Positions 34,848 to 43,265 of a DNA stretch of 64,000 nt are shown here, piece after piece. Origin of the DNA: Limihaloglobus sulfuriphilus (GTDB lineage: Bacteria; Planctomycetota; Phycisphaerae; Sedimentisphaerales; Sedimentisphaeraceae); contig NZ_CP019646.1 of assembly GCF_001999965.1 (NCBI RefSeq), positions 2,914,001-2,978,000 on the forward strand, given 5' to 3'. The position numbers and the translations under genes are program-made. How positions within the stretch are numbered: the stretch's first letter is position 1; every line of letters starts with the position of its first letter. The notes beneath the pieces were generated by a model. It was not told the origin of the DNA. It saw nothing but the letters and a program-made list of their open reading frames with translations, and ran no database searches.

Positions 34848-36407
34848 TTACCAGTCACTGATATTTCTGCCAGTGTAATACTCTTCCGAAAAATTCCTGT
34901 CGTAGATGAGGCCGAAACCGTAAGTCGCTCTGAAAGAATTTCTCAAGACGGCCTTCCAGTAAGCGGTCGCGTCTGTTCCGACATTAATAGTATCGTCCTG
35001 CTTGATATAGAAGTCCGGCTGGATTCCTTCAGATATCTTCTTGAGATTAACCTGAACGATTTCCTCACGGTCTTCGCCTACGCGGCGTCTTACCTCTACA
35101 TTTTTAGGAGAAGCCAGCGGCCCGAGCCCGCCCGCGGCAGCAACTGCCTGCATAAGCGTCATCGGCCTGCCTGTCATAGGGACATAACCCTGGTAATTAA
35201 CATTACCCATAACGACACACTCACCGATAGAATCAACCGGCACATTGATAACATCGCCGGGTTTTATTATAATATTGTAACGGGGGTCACCGGCGTTCAG
35301 TTTGTCAAACGGCACCTTGATAACGCGGGAATAGGTCTCTGTGTCCTCAACCTCGTCCTCGAACGCTGCGGGTACTACATCTTTTAGCTCGATTTTTTCA
35401 AAGATATTTTCTTCATCTTCAGGCTCAGCCTGAGCAACACCTTGAGTTGCCTGTTCGCTCTTCTGGGGGGCTTTTTCAGCCGTCTCGGCGGCTTTATCTT
35501 CGGCCTGCTCTGCATCTTCAACCTGAACCCATTTGCCGTCCTTGAAGATCCATTCCACCTTTTCCCCGCTGTCAGCGGCAGAAACAGTGTTTTGTGCAGC
35601 GGATGTATCAGAGAATGATACCACGCCAAAATCATCTGCCCTGTCAGAAGGAGCAATCATCTCTACGAGTTCATTCTCGTCAACCTGACCCTTTGAATTT
35701 TGTGAGACAGGCTCAACACGAATGACATCGTCATTTTTAGTATCAGATTCGCGGGCCTGATTTTCCTGCATCTGGGTTATTTCGGCGGGGCTTAGATATC
35801 TGGTTACATATATATAAGATGCGTTAAATTCAGAAACTCCGCCGGCCAGAGCAATTGCCTCTTTGAGACGGAAATCGTACCTGGGCAGCTGATAACGGCC
35901 GCCGCGGTCGCTGATCAGACCCTGACCGTAGATTGAGAAAGTCCTGCGCTCGGACTGACCGATCTGCACGGTCACGGCAGGTTTTCTCAGGATATCCGGC
36001 GAAAGTATATCTTTGATGACACCCTCAAGCTCTCTCTCTGTAAGACCAAGAACATCAATGGGCCCGACCTCTGGAACGAAAATCTGACCGGATTCGGTTA
36101 CCTGGAAATCTCCTATATAATACTCGCCCTCTGTAAGCAGCTCGTACACTGTAACCCTCAAAATATCACCGGGGTTGAGTTTGTAGTCACCCAGAACGTT
36201 TATAGCATCTTCAGGAGTCGGGGGCTCTGCGTTTGCGTACTCAGAGGCAGCCTCCTCAGAGACACCAAGACTCTCAAGTATAACGTGCTCTACCGGAACC
36301 GCACTGAAACGTCCAACCTGCGTGGGATCCCAGAACTTGTTACTGCAACCATAAATAGTTATCGAAACTAATGCTGCTAAAAGAAGCTTACCAACAAATT
36401 TTTTCAT
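34848..36407 (-). CDS. Wza-like polysaccharide export lipoprotein with acidic insertion
   Basis: A 519-residue outer-membrane export protein. A lipobox (IYGC, Cys21) follows the signal peptide. The Poly_export domain includes YKLNPGDILRVTVYE and the first SLBB region GRYQLPRYDFRLKEAI; a second SLBB domain begins at NPGD-like KPGDVINVPVDSIG and VMGNVNYQGYVPM. Between them lies about 150 residues of acidic, Ala/Glu/Lys-rich low-complexity sequence (about 215-370) that ordinary Wza proteins lack and which is probably disordered in the periplasm. First gene of the operon, behind a good promoter. Confidence 0.9.
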   Translation of the reverse strand: MKKFVGKLLLAALVSITIYGCSNKFWDPTQVGRFSAVPVEHVILESLGVSEEAASEYANAEPPTPEDAINVLGDYKLNPGDILRVTVYELLTEGEYYIGDFQVTESGQIFVPEVGPIDVLGLTERELEGVIKDILSPDILRKPAVTVQIGQSERRTFSIYGQGLISDRGGRYQLPRYDFRLKEAIALAGGVSEFNASYIYVTRYLSPAEITQMQENQARESDTKNDDVIRVEPVSQNSKGQVDENELVEMIAPSDRADDFGVVSFSDTSAAQNTVSAADSGEKVEWIFKDGKWVQVEDAEQAEDKAAETAEKAPQKSEQATQGVAQAEPEDEENIFEKIELKDVVPAAFEDEVEDTETYSRVIKVPFDKLNAGDPRYNIIIKPGDVINVPVDSIGECVVMGNVNYQGYVPMTGRPMTLMQAVAAAGGLGPLASPKNVEVRRRVGEDREEIVQVNLKKISEGIQPDFYIKQDDTINVGTDATAYWKAVLRNSFRATYGFGLIYDRNFSEEYYTGRNISDW

Positions 36408-36517
36408 AATAATGTTCTCTAATATTTTCTCACAAATAAAAAATTCAACATCTACACCCCAACAAGTAAATGCTGAACGTTTATAAAACCGCTACTTCGC
36501 GCCTTATACATTCAAGT

Positions 36518-36545
36518 AATATATACAACTGTTATCACATGTCAA
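36518..36545 (-). promoter_or_regulatory. Promoter of the exopolysaccharide/exosortase operon
   Basis: On the minus strand TTGACA (36540-36545), a 16-bp spacer and TATATT (36518-36523). Transcription would start around 36511, leaving a leader of about 105 nt before the Wza-like gene. No other convincing promoter was seen down to the terminator at 25.9 kb, so the five genes are probably one unit. Confidence 0.65.
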
Positions 36546-36647
36546 ACAAAAGTTTTGATCGCAGTCGAGTTATTTAAAAAAAAATTCAGCGATAAAACAT
36601 TATTTTGCAATAGATTAAACAACAATAGCACCAAAATACCTATAAAT

Positions 36648-37055
36648 TCAATCGGAACTGGACGATATAAAACTTTTAAGTATCACCGCCGCGGCGACGG
36701 CATCAAGTATTTTCTTTCGTTTTCTCCAGCTCATCTGCGCCGGACCGAGAATATCCTCGGCCTCGAAACTTGTAAGACGCTCGTCATGGAGAAAAACTTT
36801 AAGTCCCGTTTTGGCTGAAAGTTGCGAAACGAAATCCCTGACTTTCGCTGCCTGGCCGCCCTCTGTGCCATCCATGTTAAGCGGCAGACCCACGACAACC
36901 GCCTCGGCCGCCTCGTCCTCAATCACCTTTATAATATGTTTCAAAAGCGCCCCGTCGGTCTGTAGAACCTTCAGCGGGGTCACTATCGTCTCACCCGCAT
37001 CACAGACGGCAAGGCCGCTGCGCTTATCACCGTAATCTATCGCTAAATACCTCAT
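36648..37055 (-). CDS. ruvX: Holliday-junction resolvase-like protein RuvX/YqgF
   Basis: A 135-residue RNase H-fold protein. It starts MRYLAIDYGDKRSGLAVCD (first catalytic Asp in AIDYG), has VVVGLPLNMDGTEG in the middle and HDERLTSFEAED with the second acidic site near 95. YqgF proteins act in 16S rRNA 5' maturation and were first proposed as resolvases. I prefer the ATG at 37055, which gives the usual length and a gene start just past the upstream stop; ATG 37073 would overlap the upstream gene by 16 bp. Third gene of a uvrD operon. Confidence 0.88.
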   Translation of the reverse strand: MRYLAIDYGDKRSGLAVCDAGETIVTPLKVLQTDGALLKHIIKVIEDEAAEAVVVGLPLNMDGTEGGQAAKVRDFVSQLSAKTGLKVFLHDERLTSFEAEDILGPAQMSWRKRKKILDAVAAAVILKSFISSSSD

Positions 37056-37057
37056 TT

Positions 37058-38152
37058 TTACCCGCTCAGCCATTTTTTATACTGCTCATCATCATCTTCT
37101 TCACCGCCGGCGGCAAGCCTCTCGAAAATCAAAGCCGTAACCTCAGTAAAATATACAAACTCGCCTAAACTGTAAGCATCTATCTTATCGAGATTTATGC
37201 GAATAACATTTTTTTCGGCCTCATCTGTCTCCGGCTTCGAATAAATATATGTTTTCAGCTCCTCAGCATTGATGCCGGGAAAACACTGCAATGCACCGCA
37301 ACATGTCAGACTGTACCAGGCACTAAGACTGCCCAGATGCTCTTTATCCGTGTAAGCCTGGAAAACCTTCATCCCTTGATCGGCATAATACCAGTTTAGA
37401 GCAGCGTTTACAGCGGCCGGATTCTTGTAGAAATCCTCTCTGCTGACCTGAGAGTCCATCGCCCTGGCACCCGAGAGCATTTTTTCTGTATCGATACCGG
37501 CAGCTCCTGCGCAGAGAAGGCCCGCCTCGCTGAGAAGCGGAAGCTCACCCTGGAACCCCGCCGGCACAAAAAGCGTTTCTATTCCGCCGCGGGCTGCCAG
37601 TTTTGCCGGTAAAGAAGATTCGCTGTCGGTAACCGCCAGCAAATCAGGTACTTGCCTGAGCTGCTCAAAAGCACACTTGAGATCTGACTCATTATATTCG
37701 TTTTTTCTGGAATCGGCGGCGATTACAAAAAAAGCCCGCGTAATTTTTTCGCCAAGACGGTTTATAACCGCGGATATCTGATCATGAAAATAACCTTCAA
37801 GAACCAGCATACGCGGACACTTGCACTCTAAGTCATTGCCGTCAAGAGCCTTAGACGAAGACAGCGATTCAGTGAGCATATTAATGCCCCTGCTCCAGTT
37901 CCCAGAGCCTATAAAAATAACGTAATCATATCCGCCGCGTATTTTTTCCGCCCAGGCTACCGCCCTGTCGTACCTAAGCTGATTATAAGGCATGTCTCTG
38001 TAGGGAGTTAGCCCATCGTTGCGGGCACGGTTGACTTTATGTATCAACGGAGTAACCTTTTGGGCAAGAATATCCATCTGCCCGGAATCAAGCCCTTTGC
38101 CGCCGGCAGAGCCTGTTAAACAGCCCTCGTAATTTAATGAAATACCGCTCAT
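37058..38152 (-). CDS. Degenerate glucose-6-phosphate isomerase-like protein (probable pseudoenzyme)
   Basis: A 364-residue protein that follows the order of bacterial phosphoglucose isomerase, with SIS-type folds. YDYVIFIGSGNWSRGI stands where IGIGGSYLG-type sequence is expected; LFVPAGFQGELPLLSEAGLL corresponds to the VGGRYSVLTAVGLLP region; KIDAYSLGEFVYFTEVTALI matches the C-terminal MDAYTFGYLVYFFE region and QYKK the final helix. Catalytic parts are changed or gone: the SKSGTTTE phosphate loop reads AADSRKNEYNE, GGR is QGE, and the ESEGK-to-His segment is replaced by WYSLTCCGALQC. It should therefore not isomerise sugar phosphates. Located between uvrD (13 bp) and ruvX in one operon. Role unknown; a regulatory or sugar-phosphate-binding protein is possible. 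Confidence 0.7.
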   Translation of the reverse strand: MSGISLNYEGCLTGSAGGKGLDSGQMDILAQKVTPLIHKVNRARNDGLTPYRDMPYNQLRYDRAVAWAEKIRGGYDYVIFIGSGNWSRGINMLTESLSSSKALDGNDLECKCPRMLVLEGYFHDQISAVINRLGEKITRAFFVIAADSRKNEYNESDLKCAFEQLRQVPDLLAVTDSESSLPAKLAARGGIETLFVPAGFQGELPLLSEAGLLCAGAAGIDTEKMLSGARAMDSQVSREDFYKNPAAVNAALNWYYADQGMKVFQAYTDKEHLGSLSAWYSLTCCGALQCFPGINAEELKTYIYSKPETDEAEKNVIRINLDKIDAYSLGEFVYFTEVTALIFERLAAGGEEDDDEQYKKWLSG

Positions 38153-38165
38153 TAGTCCCTGGTTA

Positions 38166-40409
38166 TTACTTTTTCGTTAGTTTAGCATATTTCAACAGCA
38201 GATTTTTGCTCGATCCGGTATTAAAACGCACTGAAACAATGCTGTTTTCTCCCGAATCCATGAAATCCGTAACCACACCGAAGCCGAATTTCGGGTGAAG
38301 CACCTTGTCGCCTTTTTTAAAGGGTGTATCCTTTTGCGGCACCGCGCTCAAATCCGAAGTATATTTCTTGACCGGGCTCTTTTTTGCGGTCTGCGGTTTA
38401 GAATAACCGTAACTTTGCCCTCTGGCGGAGGAATTTCTGCCCGTCGGCGGACTCATAAACCTGAAACTTACCGACTCGGAAGATCCGCTTCTGCCGGTAT
38501 CGGCTCCTATCTCGCCCAGGAATGAGGAGGGAATAGTTCGGCTCTGAATGCCCCGCAGCATCCTGTAATCGGTATGGCTTATGTGCAGCCTGTGCCGGGC
38601 GCGGGTAATGCCCATGAAAAAGAGCCTGCGTTCTTCTTCGAGGTCGTCTTCACTTTCCATGCTCCGCTCGTGCGGCAGCATCCCCTGTTCAAGACCGATA
38701 ATATACACATTGTCAAACTCCAGCCCCTTTGCGGCATGGAGTGTCATCAGCGAAACACACCCGCTCTCAGGATCATACGCATCGCTGTCGCTGTATAATG
38801 CTATCGACTGGAGATAGTCAAGCAGCGTTGGCTCCTCGGCGTTTTCATCATACAGAGAAGCCGAGTTTATAAGCTCATCAATATTATCAGAGGCATTGCC
38901 GCCTTCGGGGTCGGCCTCAAGCGATTTTTCTATCCCCGATTCATCGTACACCAGCTCCATGATATCGGCAACACTGTTTGTCTCCGCGGCGGCTTTCTGG
39001 AACTTGCGCATCATCTCCACAAATGTGCGAACCTTGCCCGAAGGCCCGGGCCCGATTGTGCTTATGGAAGATACCCTTGAAGCCGCGTCAAAAATACTTA
39101 TCCTGCCGCTCTGGGCAAATTCAATTATCCTGTTGACTGTGGTCTTGCCGATGCCGCGGGTTGGAGTGTTGACAATGCGGGCAAAAGCCTGGCCGTCGTC
39201 GGGGTTTACTATGAGCTTGAGATAGGCGATCATGTCGCGTATTTCTTTGCGGCTGTAGAACTCCACGCCGCGGACTATACGGTAAGGGATTTTTTCACGG
39301 ACGAGCGACTCTTCAAGTGTTCGGCTCATGGAGTTTACGCGGTAGAGTATCGCAATCTCGTTGGGATCCGCCCCGCTTGTGATAAGTTTTTTTATGTCAG
39401 AGGCGATACTGCTGCTCTCGAGGCGGGAGTCCTCGTACCTGTCGAAAACCACCTCCGCCTCGCCGGAGACCGCCGCGACAAGTTTTTTTGGCTTTCGCTG
39501 TTTGTTGTTTACAATGAGCCTGTCGGCAAGCTCAAGTATCTCTCTTCGGCTGCGGAAGTTCTCCTGCAGGTCAATGCGTGAAGCATTGGGCCAGTCCTTT
39601 TCAAACTGGAGAATATTCTTGATATCCGCCCCGCGCCATTTGTAGATCGACTGGTCAGGGTCGCCGACGACAAAAATATTACCGTGCTTTTTTGCCAGCA
39701 GGCGGGCTATCTGGTACTGGGCATGGTTCGTGTCCTGGTACTCATCGATCAGCAGATAGCGGTACCGGCCCGAGAGCTCCTCGCGGACATGGTCACTGTT
39801 TTTGAGCAGCAAGGCCGTCTTCATCAGCAGGTCGTCGAAATCCAGCGCGTTATTTTCATCAAGAAGCCGCTGGTACTCCTTGTATATCTTGATTATTTTG
39901 CTGTAGTAATAATCACCCTCAAACTCGGTAAGGCTCTCGGGCGTCTCGACGGCGTTCTTGAATCTCGAAATCGCGGCAAGCGTCTTTGCCGGAGGAAAAC
40001 TGCCCGAAGGGTAATCAAGGTTTGAAACAGCCTGCTTGACGCACTTGCGCTGCTCATCGTCGGAATAGATGCTGAAATTCTCCTTCACATTTGCGGCGTC
40101 TCCGTACCTGCGGAGAATCCGAACACAAAGCGAGTGAAACGTGCTTATCTGCGTTCCCGGGCCCACACCCATGCCGGCGACCCTCTTTCGCATTTCCTCG
40201 GCGGCCTTGTTGGTAAACGTAATCGCGCATATATGCCAGGGAGCCGCGCCGGTTTCAATAAGTCGGACTATGCGGCAGGCAATTACCCGTGTCTTGCCGC
40301 TGCCCGGGCCGGCAAGGACTAGCAGAGCGCCATCCCTGAAATTCACGGCTTCTGACTGAGAGGGGGTTAACAGACTCGGGTCAAACGTACGGCTGTGAGT
40401 TTCAATCAT
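38166..40409 (-). CDS. uvrD: UvrD/PcrA-type DNA helicase
   Basis: A 747-residue superfamily 1A helicase for repair and removal of proteins from DNA. Motif I GPGSGKT (34-40), the Walker B-type LLIDEYQDTN, VVGDPDQSIYKWRGAD, and the C-terminal VSLMTLHAAKGLEFDNVYI and GITRARHRL motifs are all present. The C-terminal extension ends in a Tudor-like domain (KVLHPKFGFGVV) as in PcrA. I start at ATG 40409 (MIETHS), three bases past a short remnant ORF; the longer form would begin at a TTG. Transcribed with the isomerase-like gene and ruvX. Confidence 0.95.
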   Translation of the reverse strand: MIETHSRTFDPSLLTPSQSEAVNFRDGALLVLAGPGSGKTRVIACRIVRLIETGAAPWHICAITFTNKAAEEMRKRVAGMGVGPGTQISTFHSLCVRILRRYGDAANVKENFSIYSDDEQRKCVKQAVSNLDYPSGSFPPAKTLAAISRFKNAVETPESLTEFEGDYYYSKIIKIYKEYQRLLDENNALDFDDLLMKTALLLKNSDHVREELSGRYRYLLIDEYQDTNHAQYQIARLLAKKHGNIFVVGDPDQSIYKWRGADIKNILQFEKDWPNASRIDLQENFRSRREILELADRLIVNNKQRKPKKLVAAVSGEAEVVFDRYEDSRLESSSIASDIKKLITSGADPNEIAILYRVNSMSRTLEESLVREKIPYRIVRGVEFYSRKEIRDMIAYLKLIVNPDDGQAFARIVNTPTRGIGKTTVNRIIEFAQSGRISIFDAASRVSSISTIGPGPSGKVRTFVEMMRKFQKAAAETNSVADIMELVYDESGIEKSLEADPEGGNASDNIDELINSASLYDENAEEPTLLDYLQSIALYSDSDAYDPESGCVSLMTLHAAKGLEFDNVYIIGLEQGMLPHERSMESEDDLEEERRLFFMGITRARHRLHISHTDYRMLRGIQSRTIPSSFLGEIGADTGRSGSSESVSFRFMSPPTGRNSSARGQSYGYSKPQTAKKSPVKKYTSDLSAVPQKDTPFKKGDKVLHPKFGFGVVTDFMDSGENSIVSVRFNTGSSKNLLLKYAKLTKK

Positions 40410-40411
40410 AT

Positions 40412-40495
40412 CTAAAAATTCTTTTCCCAAATATCTTTAAGACCAAATTCGTCAAGTTTTTCCGTATAAATTGTGAACAGTTCACGCTCTTCCAC
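40412..40495 (-). pseudogene. 27-codon remnant, possibly the 3' end of a nucleotidyltransferase gene
   Basis: In the frame shifted by one from the preceding small ORF, a GTG at 40495 opens ELFTIYTEKLDEFGLKDIWEK and stops at 40412. Endings of the form Y..k...lGl.dlWek are common in small nucleotidyltransferases found after genes like the 74-residue ORF upstream. A deletion could have removed most of that partner. The match is short and the identification tentative. Confidence 0.3.
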
Positions 40496-40706
40496 AGAGG
40501 AATATCTCCCTGACCTCTTTTTCAATCTCTTCGTCTGTCCAGTCCGGATGCTGCTGTTTGAGCCAGTTTGTCTTCATCTGGCGGGCTGTCCAGTACATAT
40601 CCTCAAGAATTCTTATCTTTTGTTCAGCGGACATGTTGCGGTAAATCTCCCTGCGTACCCTTTCGCCTTCTTCCAGATGCCGTTTTTGAAAATCGTCGGC
40701 GTACAT
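40482..40706 (-). CDS. Small conserved hypothetical protein (74 aa)
   Basis: A charged, helical protein: MSAEQKIRILEDMYWTARQM, then KQQHPDWTDEEIEKEVREI. Small proteins with this pattern (a mention of 'M..arel....l...hPdw...ei..e..rr.') are widespread and often lie before a nucleotidyltransferase-like gene, suggesting a two-gene toxin-antitoxin-like module, but the partner here is only a possible remnant. ATG 40706 overlaps the previous stop (TGATG), so it is translationally coupled to the 609-residue membrane gene. No function assigned. Confidence 0.7.
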   Translation of the reverse strand: MYADDFQKRHLEEGERVRREIYRNMSAEQKIRILEDMYWTARQMKTNWLKQQHPDWTDEEIEKEVREIFLCGRA

Positions 40707-42535
40707 CACTGCTGCCCCTGCTGTTGCTGCTGCTCCTGCATCTTCTGGTATTCCTGCATGAAAGTCTCGTTTTCCTCGGTGAGTTTTTCAAAGACTTCCG
40801 GCCGCTCATTTTCAAGACGCTGCATCAGTGCGTAGCTCATGTTCGGAGGATAATAGGGATCGTTCATGAAGTTTATGAGGGCGATGTAACGCAGCCTTGA
40901 GAACGAAGGCAGCGTAACCCGCTCACCCTCAAAATCCTCTGTGCGGTAAATATCATACACCTGGCGGGCGAGCTGTTCTTTGCCCATCGCTTCCTGATCA
41001 TCATAGATCGCATACCGGAAATACGCCTCGCTGAGCAGCGTTGTGCACGCCTCCATAGCATCATAAATGGTTATGCCCTCGAACTCTTCTTTTATCCGCT
41101 GGCGGCAGAAAACCTCTATCGGGACAGAATTCTCCGGCCGCGGGTAACGCTCCCGGAGATCCTTGTAAATCTGAGAAGCCTTCTTGACATGGCCGGCCTG
41201 ATAAAACGAAAGCACGGCGTTTGTCAGCATGTTCCGGTGTCCGGTATAGAGCGACCTCGAGCCTGCTTCGCCGTCTTCGCCGCTGTACTTTTCGATACGC
41301 TCAATCTGAGCGGCGTTATAGGAATCGAACATCCTCAAATCGGGTACTGTGTAGAGCGACTTGCCGTACTTGGCGGCGCCGACAGTGTCTTCTGCGCCGA
41401 TTTCGGATTCCGTCGCCTCTGCCGGCAATACCGCGTCATAGACAACGAGCCTGCCCGTCCTGAAAAGATTCTGTAAACTGTGGAACACGATACGGTCTGT
41501 ATTGATCTCGTCTATTGAGTAATCCTCGCCGACAACGCCCTCACTGCCGGCCTGTGCAAGGCCCTTCTCAGCCCAGTATATCGCGTGTGCGTCCGGGTGT
41601 TCCCAGTTGAGAGGCTCTCTGACTCCTTCTTCAAAGGTGATCGGGCCGTACTTCTCGTTTAACTTTATCATCAAATCGATGTCAAACTTCCAGGTATTGC
41701 GAAGCTCCCACGCCTGAGAAAAATCCCGCATCGCGATCAGCGCGTCGCTCTGCTCGTAATCCTGCATCAGAAGAACTGCCTCCTCAGAGAAACCCTGCTC
41801 TTTGTTGAAAAGTCTGAGAAACTCAAGGGGGAACTTCTCTTCATCTGCCAGCTTCTCGTCAGCGGCCTTTAGCTTGTCGGCAAATTCAGCGAGCGTCTCA
41901 TTTGCCCGAAGCTGTTCAAACGTTTTTGGTGCCGCGGCAAGGCTGTCAAAATGCGCATTGGTCAACGGCTGCACCAGCGGACCCATCTCCATTATCAGCC
42001 GCAGTTTGTAGTATTTGTGCACATCATCGGTAACACCGCTCATCTTGTGCTGGAAAATCCACGCCAGAGAGCGGTAAAGTATAATCGCATTGGGGTTGTA
42101 TTCGATGCCCTTATCCCGCAGCAGTTCAAATCCGTTCTTGACCCAGTGCCACCGCTCTTCGGGCCGGCTGGAGGGGATTGCCACCGATATATTATACGCC
42201 ATGTTCCAGGCATGAAAATCCCACACGCTGGCAAACCGCGGCTGGAGAACCGTGATCCACTCGGCGATCTGCTTGGCATCGAAGAACTGCCCCTCTTCTT
42301 TGAGCCTGTCGGCTCGCATCCAGAGTATATCAACAACGAGACCGCGAAACGCGCCCATAGCAACCGTTGCGAAAGCAAGCGAGGGCGGCGCGTTCTCCAG
42401 CGGCTTATCAGTACTGATCAGCTTGAGCTCTTTACGCATCGCGTTTATATCGTCAAGCTGCATCAGTGCAGACAACAGCAAGCCGGCGCCGGCTATAACA
42501 AACATTAACGAAATTATTATATTCTTTATACGCAT
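40706..42535 (-). CDS. Conserved hypothetical membrane protein, 609 aa, Gln-rich tail
   Basis: I do not recognise a named family. There is one N-terminal membrane segment (about 6-27) and a second hydrophobic stretch (AFATVAMGAFRGLVVDILW, about 54-72); the rest is soluble and helical, with TPR-like spacing (AEWITVLQPRFASVWDFHAW; NPNAIILYRSLAWIF). The tail is Gln-rich (MQEQQQQQGQQ). It follows an ABC exporter on the same strand, so it may be a partner in that export system, with the bulk of the protein outside the membrane. Between it and the permease gene lies an inserted four-helix-bundle ORF with repeats; its start codon is inside the repeat. Confidence 0.75.
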   Translation of the reverse strand: MRIKNIIISLMFVIAGAGLLLSALMQLDDINAMRKELKLISTDKPLENAPPSLAFATVAMGAFRGLVVDILWMRADRLKEEGQFFDAKQIAEWITVLQPRFASVWDFHAWNMAYNISVAIPSSRPEERWHWVKNGFELLRDKGIEYNPNAIILYRSLAWIFQHKMSGVTDDVHKYYKLRLIMEMGPLVQPLTNAHFDSLAAAPKTFEQLRANETLAEFADKLKAADEKLADEEKFPLEFLRLFNKEQGFSEEAVLLMQDYEQSDALIAMRDFSQAWELRNTWKFDIDLMIKLNEKYGPITFEEGVREPLNWEHPDAHAIYWAEKGLAQAGSEGVVGEDYSIDEINTDRIVFHSLQNLFRTGRLVVYDAVLPAEATESEIGAEDTVGAAKYGKSLYTVPDLRMFDSYNAAQIERIEKYSGEDGEAGSRSLYTGHRNMLTNAVLSFYQAGHVKKASQIYKDLRERYPRPENSVPIEVFCRQRIKEEFEGITIYDAMEACTTLLSEAYFRYAIYDDQEAMGKEQLARQVYDIYRTEDFEGERVTLPSFSRLRYIALINFMNDPYYPPNMSYALMQRLENERPEVFEKLTEENETFMQEYQKMQEQQQQQGQQ

Positions 42536-42727
42536 AAGTCTAAACTAATAACTATTAACTAATAACTAATAGTTAAAATTCCTATAACAGTATTCACAAT
42601 TTTGTGGTTCATTTCTCGTTCTACAATCAAAACTGTCATCGCAAATAATTTACCGCAAGCCAAGCTCAAACTATTAGTTATTAGTTATTCACTTTTCACT
42701 ATCCACTATTCACTTAAACAGTTATTC
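42529..42727. repeat. Direct repeat A flanking the four-helix-bundle gene
   Basis: Identical to 43081-43265 except for a 14-bp extra segment (42694-42707, a further copy of the local TTTCACTATCCACT motif). It spans from the last bases of the four-helix-bundle gene to the first codons of the 609-residue gene. Inside it, an 18-bp perfect inverted repeat (AACTAATAACTAATAGTT at 42557-42574 and its complement at 42669-42686) frames about 130 bp, a MITE-like layout. Confidence 0.9.
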
Positions 42728-43087
42728 ACATCTTTCTGGTTCATTTGACGTCTTAACAGTCGATACAAGCATCGCAACCAATTCGCAGCAATCCGAGTTC
42801 AAGCTGTTGAACATTTCTTTGTTTATATATTCTGTTTCTTTTAAAAGCGATATCCAGTAATCTGTTTCATTGGCCTCTTTTAAGGCTATTGTCATTTTAT
42901 TGCAAAAATCCTGCCTGCTTCGGGCAAACTCTGCTTCGCGGATCAAAGCTCCAATCGCCGTGCCGCTGCGAAGAACCTGACGGCTCATAACAAACTCTTT
43001 TTTCTTATCCTGTAAATATCTGGTACATCCAACGATTCGCTTTGCGAAATTAAAACTTTTATTCTGTAACACAGACACTTTACGCAT
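42722..43087 (-). CDS. Four-helix-bundle protein (S23/23S rRNA intervening-sequence family)
   Basis: A 121-residue protein with the features of the S23 family: KSFNFAKRIVGCTRYL at the first helix, MSRQVLRSGTAIGALIREAE (the conserved 'qllRSgtSi.aNi.EA' helix), then ALKEANETDYWISLLKE and a last helix LVAMLVSTVK. Relatives are encoded inside intervening sequences of 23S rRNA genes, as scattered ORFs, and as the Avd partner of diversity-generating retroelements, where they bind nucleic acid. Here it stands alone within a duplicated intergenic region inside an operon. Start and stop codons both lie in or at the edge of the repeats. Its function here is unknown. Confidence 0.85.
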   Translation of the reverse strand: MRKVSVLQNKSFNFAKRIVGCTRYLQDKKKEFVMSRQVLRSGTAIGALIREAEFARSRQDFCNKMTIALKEANETDYWISLLKETEYINKEMFNSLNSDCCELVAMLVSTVKTSNEPERCE

Positions 43088-43265
43088 AAGTCTAAACTAA
43101 TAACTATTAACTAATAACTAATAGTTAAAATTCCTATAACAGTATTCACAATTTTGTGGTTCATTTCTCGTTCTACAATCAAAACTGTCATCGCAAATAA
43201 TTTACCGCAAGCCAAGCTCAAACTATTAGTTATTAGTTATTCACTATTCACTTAAACAGTTATTC
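43081..43265. repeat. Direct repeat B flanking the four-helix-bundle gene
   Basis: Partner of 42529-42727. It spans from the last codons and stop of the ABC permease gene to the start of the four-helix-bundle gene. Near-perfect identity over 185 bp shows that the duplication is recent or kept uniform by recombination. Confidence 0.9.

Noticed and set aside
36555-36818. 87-codon plus-strand ORF upstream of the exopolysaccharide operon
   Set aside because: Starts in AT-rich DNA and then runs antisense through ruvX; no motif or ribosome site.
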